Shown in pieces: positions 26,900-34,049 of a DNA stretch of 64,000 bases. Position 1 is the first letter of the stretch; every line of letters starts with the position of its first letter. The notes below the pieces were generated by a model. The model was not told where the DNA came from. It did not search any database and saw only the letters and a program-made list of their open reading frames with translations. The position numbers were made by a program, and so were the translations under genes. The DNA comes from Cyclobacteriaceae bacterium (GTDB taxonomy: Bacteria; Bacteroidota; Bacteroidia; Cytophagales; Cyclobacteriaceae), in NCBI GenBank assembly GCA_019638355.1, contig JAHBTY010000002.1, positions 573,001 to 637,000 of the forward strand, written 5' to 3'.

Positions 26900-27253
26900 A
26901 TGAACGGAATTGTGCGCTTTCTACTTAACGGCCTTGCTGTATTACTTACCGGGTACCTGCTACAAAGCGGTGTGCATGTAGAAAATTATGGGTATGCGTT
27001 GCTGGTGGTAGTAGTACTGGCTATTGCCAATGTTATTGTAAAACCAATGTTGATTTTGTTTACCATACCCATTACGGTAGTTACACTGGGGCTTTTTCTG
27101 CTGGTAATTAATGCCTTGATTATTCTTTTGGTTGATTACTTTATTACCGGCTTTACTGTTGATGGATTTTGGTGGGCGCTGGGGTTTAGTCTAATCCTTT
27201 CCATCTTTAATAGCATTGTTACCGATCTTACGAAAGAAAAAAAGCAGCGCTAA
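26900..27253 (+). CDS. Phage holin family 4-like membrane protein (DUF360)
   Basis: 117 residues with four hydrophobic helices and short loops, matching the small Phage_holin_4_2 superfamily (VKPMLILFTIPITVVTLGLF). Chromosomal members are common in Bacteroidota and are not linked to phage; the function is unknown. No phage genes are nearby. It ends 4 bases before the stop of the convergent MscS gene. Confidence 0.85.
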   Translation: MNGIVRFLLNGLAVLLTGYLLQSGVHVENYGYALLVVVVLAIANVIVKPMLILFTIPITVVTLGLFLLVINALIILLVDYFITGFTVDGFWWALGFSLILSIFNSIVTDLTKEKKQR

Positions 27254-27257
27254 TTGT

Positions 27258-28304
27258 TTACTTATCTACAATAATGGTTTGCGTGGGGTAAGCAAACTCA
27301 ATTCCTTCCTGCGCAAAGGCTTTGAAAATTTTAAGATTGATTCCCTCCTGAATATTCATGTATTGTACATAATCGGAAGATTCTACAAAATACACCACTT
27401 CAAAATCCAGGCTGTAGGGTCCGAATTTTGCAAAATGAGCACGATCAAAAGTAGCCCTTTCATGATCTACAATAATAGTACGAAGTATAGTCGGAATTTT
27501 TTCCAGCTTTTCAGGCGAAGTAGTATAAACAACGCCCAGCGAAAAAATAATCCGCCTGCGGTTCATTCGTTTAAAATTATGAATACGCGATTTTGTTAAA
27601 TCACTGTTGGCAAAAGCCAGCTGCTCGCCACTTACGCTTAGCAGCCGGGTTGTTTTAATACCGATGTGTTCCACCGTACCACGTTTATCGTCAACAGTAA
27701 TAAAATCGCCTACTTCAAACGGGCGATCAAAGAAAATGACAAAGTAATTGAATAAATCGCCCAGTATATTTTGCGCAGCAAGTGCAATGGCAATACCGCC
27801 AATACCCAACCCGGCCACAATGGCCGTAATATCATAGCCCAGGTTATCAAACAAAAACAGCAAGCCTACGCCCCATACCACCGCATTAACGAGAAGCATA
27901 ATGCCATTTAATTGCTTAAGTTTTTCCTGCCCGCCCTCTTGCTTACTTATAAACGACTCCAATAACAACCGCACGAAGGCAGAAATCATTCGAATAATGT
28001 AGAATGTAATTACTACACCCAGTGCATTGTTGATAATCTTCGTAATCTTTTCAGCAAAAGTGAGGTAATGGAGGGCTGAGTAAAGCACTATGATATTCAG
28101 AATAGGCAGTCCGAATTTTTCAATGCCTTTAACAATATAGTCGTCTAATTTGGTTTCGGTCTTTTCGCTCCATTTCTTAAGAAAAATCAAAATGCGCTTT
28201 CGAACAATGCGCACAACAATAATTCCACCCACAATAATACCAAGCGTAATCAGGTAATGTTCTACCGTGTTGCCGTAATACTCGCGTTCCAAAAATTCTT
28301 TCAT
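27258..28304 (-). CDS. MscS-family mechanosensitive ion channel
   Basis: 348 residues. Membrane helices lie near 16-36, 66-86, 92-115 and 132-152. The pore helix TM3 and following beta domain carry the family pattern GLGIGGIAIALAAQNILGDL, then FDRPFEVGDFITVDDKRGTV. It opens under membrane tension to protect from osmotic shock. A -7 box ends only 4 bases before the ATG, suggesting a nearly leaderless transcript. Confidence 0.93.
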   Translation of the reverse strand: MKEFLEREYYGNTVEHYLITLGIIVGGIIVVRIVRKRILIFLKKWSEKTETKLDDYIVKGIEKFGLPILNIIVLYSALHYLTFAEKITKIINNALGVVITFYIIRMISAFVRLLLESFISKQEGGQEKLKQLNGIMLLVNAVVWGVGLLFLFDNLGYDITAIVAGLGIGGIAIALAAQNILGDLFNYFVIFFDRPFEVGDFITVDDKRGTVEHIGIKTTRLLSVSGEQLAFANSDLTKSRIHNFKRMNRRRIIFSLGVVYTTSPEKLEKIPTILRTIIVDHERATFDRAHFAKFGPYSLDFEVVYFVESSDYVQYMNIQEGINLKIFKAFAQEGIEFAYPTQTIIVDK

Positions 28305-28308
28305 GCTG

Positions 28309-28316
28309 CAAAGGTA
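28309..28316 (-). promoter_or_regulatory. -7 box 4 bases from the mscS start
   Basis: TACCTTTG on the minus strand, then cagc, then ATG. The same TAnnTTTG-N4-ATG spacing occurs at arsC and the DUF2721 gene. Confidence 0.5.
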
Positions 28317-28433
28317 AAATGGAAATAGTAAATACTCATTAAGTAATGATTCTTATCTCATTTTTACCACTGATACAATTTTCATTTGCATGCAAAAGGC
28401 TTTTCCTAATTTTCCACTACTATTAATTCTGTT

Positions 28434-30791
28434 ATGAAAAAAATCCTATTGTTTTTACTTATCAGCCAGGCTGCGTGGGCACAAAGCCTTACTCCGCTCA
28501 CCATTGAAAAAATTATGCGCGATCCTAAATGGATTGGTGTAGCCCCTTCCAATCTCAATTGGTCGGACGACAGCAAGCAACTTTACTTCAACTGGAATCC
28601 GGATAAAAATCCGGGCGATTCAATGTATTCGATCACGCTCGTTAATCGCACACCACAAAAAGTACAGGCATCTGTACGCAGGGCTTTGCCGTCATTCGCG
28701 GGTGCTTTCAATAAAACATTTACCAGGAAAGTTTTTGAAAAAAATGGCGACTTATATTTACTGGATGTGGTTAGCGGCAAAACTATTCAGATTACTAATA
28801 CCGTTGATCGCGAATCAGGCGCTGGTTTTTCCATAGATGATCGTAAAATTATTTTTACCGCCAATAACAACTTGTACAGTTGGGAAATTGCCACCGGTAC
28901 CTTTACCCAACTAACTGATTTTAAACGCGGCACCAAACGCCCCGATGCAAAACCTTCTGAACAGGAAAAATGGCTCAAAGCCGATCAGCTTGCCTACTTC
29001 GAAGTACTAAAGCAACGTAGCGATAACCGTGCAGCATCCGCTAAAAACCGTAAGGCCGATGCACCTACCCGGCCCAAAGAAATTTACTATGGCGATAACA
29101 ACATCAGCGCCATTCAATTAAGCCCCGATGGAAACTTTGTTACGTACCAGGTTATTAAAAGCAGCAGTGCCAAAAATACCATTGTACCCAACTACGTAAC
29201 CGAATCGGGTTTTACCGAAGATATTCCGGCCCGCTCTAAAGTAGGCGGTGTGCAAAGCAGCAGCGAGTTATTTGTATATGATATTAAACGCGATACGGTG
29301 TTGCTGGTAAAAACCGATGACCTTGCGGGAATATTTGATAGCCCTGAATACAAAAAAGATTATCCTGTTAAAGAAACCAAAGACGCTAAGGATAAAAAAC
29401 CAACACCACGGCCAGTGAGCTATTCCGGTTTGGTTTGGTCGGTCGATGGTAAGAATAATGCCTTGTCATTACGGTCGCATGACAATAAAGATCGTTGGAT
29501 TGTTTCATTGGATGTAACCACCGCTAAACTAAAATTGATTGATCGCCAACACGATGAAGCCTGGATTGGCGGCCCCGGTACCGGTGGTGGTTTTTTTGGT
29601 GGGGCTAACATGGGTTGGTTGGCTGATAATAAAACCTTGTGGTTTCAATCGGAAGAAAGTGGCTACTCGCATTTATATACAGCCGATGTATCCACTAATA
29701 AAAAACAAGCGTTAACGGCCGGTAAGTATGAGGTACAATCTGTTTCGCTTTCGCGCGATAAAAAATTCTTTTACATCATTACCAACGAAGTTCATCCGGG
29801 TGAAAAACATTTTTATAAACTTCCTGTTGCCGGAGGTAAAGCTGAAAAGCTAACCAGCATGACCGGGGCGCACGAGGTAGAACTTTCGCCCGATGAAAAA
29901 TGGATTGCCTTTCGCTACTCTTACAGCAACAAACCGTGGGAGTTGTACCTGCAAGAAAATAAAGCCGGAGCTAAACCACAGCAAATTACCAATTCGCTTA
30001 GCGCTGAATTTAAATCGTACAACTGGCGCGAACCGGAAGTAACTTCGTTTAAAGCGCGCGATGGTGCCGATGTTTATACACGTTTGTACAAACCTGAAAA
30101 ACCAAATGGTGCCGCAGTAATTTTTGTACACGGTGCCGGCTATTTGCAAAACGCACACAAATGGTGGAGCAGCTACTTCCGCGAATACATGTTTCATAAT
30201 CTTTTGGTAGATAAAGGCTATACCGTGCTCGATCTTGATTATCGGGCCAGCGCTGGTTATGGCCGCGATTGGCGCACTGGCATTTATCGCTTTATGGGTG
30301 GTAAAGATTTAACCGACCATGTGGATGGCGCCAAGTGGCTTACCGAAAAACATGGTGTTGATGCTAAGCGCATTGGCATCTATGGGGGTTCGTATGGTGG
30401 CTTTATTACATTAATGGGTATGTTTACCACACCCGATGTGTTTGCTGCAGGAGCAGCCTTGCGCCCGGTTACAGATTGGGCTCAATATAATCATGGTTAT
30501 ACAGCCAACATCTTAAATACACCTGTTACCGATAGCGTTGCTTACGCGAAAAGTTCGCCCTATTATCATGCAGCAGGTTTAAAAGGACATTTGCTTATCT
30601 GCCACGGTATGGTAGATGTAAACGTTCATTTCCAGGATGCCGTAAAGCTTACTCAACGATTGATTGAATTGGGGAAAGATAATTGGGAGCTTGCTGTTTA
30701 CCCCATGGAAGACCATGGCTTTGTAGAGCCCAGCAGTTGGACCGATGAGTACAAACGAATTTTGAAATTGTTTGAAGATACCCTGAAGTAA
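28434..30791 (+). CDS. S9 family peptidase (dipeptidyl peptidase IV-like), secreted
   Basis: 785 residues with a signal peptide (ILLFLLISQAAWAQ). Residues about 30-530 form the beta-propeller with WD-like repeats (DRKIIFTANNNLYSWE; LSPDGNFVTYQV). The C-terminal alpha/beta hydrolase carries the triad: Ser653 in GIYGGSYGGF, Asp in HGMVDVNVHFQDA and His in MEDHGF. It cleaves short peptides after proline or similar residues in the periplasm. It is followed by a strong terminator and stands alone. Confidence 0.92.
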   Translation: MKKILLFLLISQAAWAQSLTPLTIEKIMRDPKWIGVAPSNLNWSDDSKQLYFNWNPDKNPGDSMYSITLVNRTPQKVQASVRRALPSFAGAFNKTFTRKVFEKNGDLYLLDVVSGKTIQITNTVDRESGAGFSIDDRKIIFTANNNLYSWEIATGTFTQLTDFKRGTKRPDAKPSEQEKWLKADQLAYFEVLKQRSDNRAASAKNRKADAPTRPKEIYYGDNNISAIQLSPDGNFVTYQVIKSSSAKNTIVPNYVTESGFTEDIPARSKVGGVQSSSELFVYDIKRDTVLLVKTDDLAGIFDSPEYKKDYPVKETKDAKDKKPTPRPVSYSGLVWSVDGKNNALSLRSHDNKDRWIVSLDVTTAKLKLIDRQHDEAWIGGPGTGGGFFGGANMGWLADNKTLWFQSEESGYSHLYTADVSTNKKQALTAGKYEVQSVSLSRDKKFFYIITNEVHPGEKHFYKLPVAGGKAEKLTSMTGAHEVELSPDEKWIAFRYSYSNKPWELYLQENKAGAKPQQITNSLSAEFKSYNWREPEVTSFKARDGADVYTRLYKPEKPNGAAVIFVHGAGYLQNAHKWWSSYFREYMFHNLLVDKGYTVLDLDYRASAGYGRDWRTGIYRFMGGKDLTDHVDGAKWLTEKHGVDAKRIGIYGGSYGGFITLMGMFTTPDVFAAGAALRPVTDWAQYNHGYTANILNTPVTDSVAYAKSSPYYHAAGLKGHLLICHGMVDVNVHFQDAVKLTQRLIELGKDNWELAVYPMEDHGFVEPSSWTDEYKRILKLFEDTLK

Positions 30792-30808
30792 TAGCAGTAA
30801 TTACTGTG

Positions 30809-30860
30809 TTAAAGGAGTATGGCGATGTTCGTAAACAAAGCGATACTCCTTTAATTTTTT
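30809..30860 (+). terminator. Rho-independent terminator after the S9 peptidase
   Basis: Twelve-base stem TTAAAGGAGTAT (30809-30820) with ATACTCCTTTAA (30843-30854), followed by six T residues (30855-30860). It lies 17 bases after the stop codon. Confidence 0.85.
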
Positions 30861-30888
30861 CATTCATCCTTTTAATCAATACAACCAA

Positions 30889-32004
30889 TTACTTTACCGG
30901 CACCAGCCTGTTTACCGTTCCCGGGTTTTCGGTAGTTACATAAATAAATCCATCAGGACTTTGAACTACAGCCCTAACTCGTCCTATTTTTTCGAGCATG
31001 CGTTCTTCAGCAATAAATTTTCCATTCTCAACTTCTACCCTTGCTACTAATTGAAACGCCAATGCTCCTACCAAAAAATTACCCTTCCAATTCGGATACT
31101 TATCGCTTGTAACCATAGTTAGGCCGCAAGGCGCAATGGATGGAACCCAGTACCGAACCGGTTGTTCCATACCGGGCTTGGATGTTATATCCGTTATCGG
31201 TGTGCCGTTATAATTTATGCCATATGTAATTACCGGCCACCCATAATTTTTTCCTTTCTCTACCTTATTCAGTTCATCACCACCTTTGGGCCCATGTTCA
31301 TGATTCCACAACGTGTTGGTTTGTAAATCGTAATACACACCTTGCGGATTGCGATGACCGTACGACCAGATTTCAGGTTTTGCGTTTGGTGTGTTTACAA
31401 ACGGGTTATCGGTTGGCACGCGACCATCTTCATGCAGCCGCAAAATTTTACCCAGGTGGTTTGATAAGTCTTGTGCATTTTCCTGCCTGCCCCGTTCGCC
31501 CGATGAAAAATAAATATACCCTTTGCCATCAAATACAATACGCGAACCAAAGTGCACACCCGATGAAGTGGTGGGTTGCGCTTTGAATAACTCTTCGAGA
31601 CCAACCAAGGCATTGCCTTGCAGTTTAGCACGAGCTACTACCGTACCGCCATTGCTTCCATCTGGCTTCGCGTAGGTTAAGTATATCCAACCATTCTTTG
31701 CATAATCCGGATGAAGTTGAATGTCCATCAGTCCGCCCTGGCCTTTATCATACACTTTTGGCACCCCTGTAACTTTTTCAGGCAACAGCTTGCCGTCTTT
31801 TATAATCCGGATTTCGCCACTCTTTTCAGTTACCAGAATCCGACCATCCGGCAGAAATGCTATACCCCATACACTTTGCAGATCGGATGTAATGGTTTCA
31901 AATACAAACTTCTGTTTTTGGGTGGTGATGATTTCGCCCGGTTTGGGTTGAGCTAATGTTGACAAAAAAGTGATAGACAATACGAAAGTTATGAGTTGCT
32001 TCAT
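30889..32004 (-). CDS. PQQ-dependent soluble sugar dehydrogenase
   Basis: 371 residues from the ATG at 32004 (a TTG two codons earlier is less likely), with a signal peptide (QLITFVLSITFLSTLAQ). It is a six-bladed propeller of the glucose/sorbosone dehydrogenase family: VWGIAFLPDGRILVTEKSGE, HFGSRIVFDGKGYIYFSSGERG, and WSYGHRNPQGVYYD with the catalytic His/Arg region. It oxidises aldoses in the periplasm using PQQ. No PQQ biosynthesis genes are in the window. Convergent with the S9 peptidase gene. Confidence 0.9.
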   Translation of the reverse strand: MKQLITFVLSITFLSTLAQPKPGEIITTQKQKFVFETITSDLQSVWGIAFLPDGRILVTEKSGEIRIIKDGKLLPEKVTGVPKVYDKGQGGLMDIQLHPDYAKNGWIYLTYAKPDGSNGGTVVARAKLQGNALVGLEELFKAQPTTSSGVHFGSRIVFDGKGYIYFSSGERGRQENAQDLSNHLGKILRLHEDGRVPTDNPFVNTPNAKPEIWSYGHRNPQGVYYDLQTNTLWNHEHGPKGGDELNKVEKGKNYGWPVITYGINYNGTPITDITSKPGMEQPVRYWVPSIAPCGLTMVTSDKYPNWKGNFLVGALAFQLVARVEVENGKFIAEERMLEKIGRVRAVVQSPDGFIYVTTENPGTVNRLVPVK

Positions 32005-32179
32005 GATCAAATAATTTCAATTTAAAACCTGCAAGGTACTAACATGTATTGAAAGTTACCGGATGCTCGTTTTGTTGATGTTCCCGTTTAACGATTCGAC
32101 CCACAACAAGAAACCAGCAACTATCAGCCTGCATTCCCACAATCTTTTTGCACTTTTGTAGCCTGATTTAATTTACCAC

Positions 32180-33349
32180 GTGAGCAACGATCGCTATAAC
32201 CAACGCGGGGTTTCCGCCAGCAAAGAAGATGTACACCAGGCCATCAAAACATTAGATAAGGGTTTGTTTCCGAAAGCCTTTTGTAAGGTTGTTCCCGATA
32301 CATTAGCTGGCGATCCGGAGTTTTGCACCATTATGCATGCCGATGGAGCCGGCACCAAATCATCGCTGGCCTATCTCTATTGGAAAGAAACGGGTGATCT
32401 TTCGGTTTGGAAAGGCATTGCACAAGATGCCATCATCATGAACATCGATGATCTATTGTGTGTAGGCGCCACTGGGCCAATCTTGCTCTCATCCACTATT
32501 GGTCGTAACAAAAATCTGATTCCCGGTGAAGTGATCTCAACCATCATCAACGGCACCGAAGAAGTGTTGACTATGCTGCGCCAACACGGCATGGAAATTT
32601 ACAGTACCGGTGGCGAAACTGCCGATGTGGGCGACCTGGTGCGAACCATTATTGTAGATAGCACGGTAACTTCACGCATGAAACGCAATGACTTAATCGA
32701 TAATGCCAACATTCAGGCGGGTGATGTGATTGTTGGGTTGGCCTCATCGGGTAAAGCTACGTATGAAAGTGAATACAATGGCGGCATGGGTAGCAACGGA
32801 CTTACCTCTGCCCGGCACGATGTGTTTGATCATAGCTATGCGACAAGATATCCGGAGACGTATGATAAAGCTGTTCCAGATGAGTTGGTTTATTCAGGAA
32901 AATACAAAGTAACGGATGAAGTGCCGGGTGTAGAGGTGAATGTAGGCAAACTGGTTTTATCGCCCACACGCACGTATGCCCCGGTAATGCTGAAAGTGTT
33001 AAACGAATTACGCGCAAACATTCACGGTATTGTGCATTGCAGTGGTGGCGCACAAACCAAGGTGCTGCACTTCGTAGAAAATGTTCATGTAATTAAAGAC
33101 AACCTGTTTGAGATTCCACCGCTGTTTAAACTAATACACGAATGCTCCGGCACCGACTGGAAGGAAATGTATAAGGTGTTTAACATGGGCCACCGCATGG
33201 AAATTTACCTTCCCCGACAATATGCGCAACAAGTAATTGCTACTTCAGAAGCTTTTGGTATTGACGCGAAGATTATTGGCCACGTTGAAAACGCAACTAC
33301 CAAAAAAGTTACGTTGAAGACGGAGAATGGGGTGTTTGAGTATTTTTAA
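32180..33349 (+). CDS. purM: Phosphoribosylformylglycinamidine cyclo-ligase (AIR synthase, PurM-like)
   Basis: 389 residues, starting at a GTG (32180). It has the PurM fold: N-terminal ATP-binding half (MHADGAGTKSSLAYLYW, then NIDDLLCVGA), a glycine-rich second half (GLASSGKATYESEYNGGMGS), and KLVLSPTRTYAPVML. This longer, divergent PurM is the form found in Bacteroidota, often labelled AIR synthase-related. It makes aminoimidazole ribotide in purine synthesis. No other pur genes are adjacent. Confidence 0.82.
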   Translation: MSNDRYNQRGVSASKEDVHQAIKTLDKGLFPKAFCKVVPDTLAGDPEFCTIMHADGAGTKSSLAYLYWKETGDLSVWKGIAQDAIIMNIDDLLCVGATGPILLSSTIGRNKNLIPGEVISTIINGTEEVLTMLRQHGMEIYSTGGETADVGDLVRTIIVDSTVTSRMKRNDLIDNANIQAGDVIVGLASSGKATYESEYNGGMGSNGLTSARHDVFDHSYATRYPETYDKAVPDELVYSGKYKVTDEVPGVEVNVGKLVLSPTRTYAPVMLKVLNELRANIHGIVHCSGGAQTKVLHFVENVHVIKDNLFEIPPLFKLIHECSGTDWKEMYKVFNMGHRMEIYLPRQYAQQVIATSEAFGIDAKIIGHVENATTKKVTLKTENGVFEYF

Positions 33350-33353
33350 GCGG

Positions 33354-33430
33354 TTACCACAAAGACTTAAGGGCACCACGGTTGCACAAAGAGCTTAGTG
33401 CTCCTCTGTGACTTGGTGATTTAGTGGTTA
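33354..33430. repeat. Dispersed imperfect hairpin repeat (TTACCACAAAG family)
   Basis: Starts TTACCACAAAGAC and ends gatttagtggTTA, forming a long imperfect inverted repeat. Its first 11 bases recur at 9620-9630 on the other strand. Such AACCACaaaGgcac units are scattered between genes in Bacteroidota genomes. Confidence 0.5.
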
Positions 33431-33462
33431 TGATTCGGCTAGGCTTGACGTCCCACCCAACT

Positions 33463-33485
33463 GGCGCAAGCGTCTCGCTTGTGCC
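33463..33485. repeat. REP-like palindrome
   Basis: GGCGCAAGCG-tct-CGCTTGTGCC: a 10-base stem with one G-T pair and a 3-base loop. It sits in the 164-base gap after purM, next to the imperfect hairpin repeat. No REP-associated transposase is in the window. Confidence 0.5.
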
Positions 33486-33513
33486 CAGCCACCTTGGTTA
33501 TTCACAAACAACT

Positions 33514-33957
33514 TTACTCCCCTTTCTTCCTACCTACCAAATCCTTCAACGGATCCCACAACTTCACATCGTCAGCAATATCGCTTAGCTGAATAGAAAG
33601 TGCGCGTGTAGAAATCTGAATTTCGCGCAATGACATGCCCAATGAAATCAACAAGGAAAGTAAAGAAGCACCAAAAACATACTTTGCCAGCAACTCCTCA
33701 CCACTGAATAAGAAGAACATACACAACACACTCAGAAATAAAGAGAATATGCTCAGCATTTGCATATCGCGGATTAAGCGCAGTCGCACCTTCAGGTTCC
33801 GAATCTGATCCGCCACTTTTTTGTCTTCCTTGGTTTGATAATCGTTGGCCAGCTTGCGGATAAGTGCAGCCACTGCCAGAAACCGATTGGTGTAGGCAAG
33901 CAATATCAATGAAACAGTTGGGAACAGGAGCGCAGGAGTTGTTAAAGTTAATTCCAT
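33514..33957 (-). CDS. DUF2721 membrane protein
   Basis: 147 residues: an N-terminal helix (ALLFPTVSLILLAYTNRFL), a charged loop with RNLKVRLRLIRDMQM, two further helices at about 66-85 and 90-108, and a cytoplasmic tail. It matches DUF2721, a family with no known role. A full -33/-7 promoter ends 4 bases before the ATG, so the mRNA is probably leaderless. Confidence 0.85.
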   Translation of the reverse strand: MELTLTTPALLFPTVSLILLAYTNRFLAVAALIRKLANDYQTKEDKKVADQIRNLKVRLRLIRDMQMLSIFSLFLSVLCMFFLFSGEELLAKYVFGASLLSLLISLGMSLREIQISTRALSIQLSDIADDVKLWDPLKDLVGRKKGE

Positions 33958-33961
33958 GTTG

Positions 33962-33994
33962 CAAAGGTAGTCTGACTAATTGCCATTAATCAAA
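33962..33994 (-). promoter_or_regulatory. Complete Bacteroidota promoter for the DUF2721 gene
   Basis: Minus strand TTTG (33991-33994), 21-base spacer, TACCTTTG (33962-33969), then 4 bases and ATG. Spacing fits the -33/-7 consensus. Confidence 0.65.
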
Positions 33995-34049
33995 AAAGTA
34001 CACGAATCAATTACACGATGCTTACATTCGCTATCAAAAATCCCATTTT

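Noticed and set aside
26900-27253. Holin-like gene as evidence for a prophage
   Set aside because: No phage structural, lysis or integrase genes are near; chromosomal members of this family are common.
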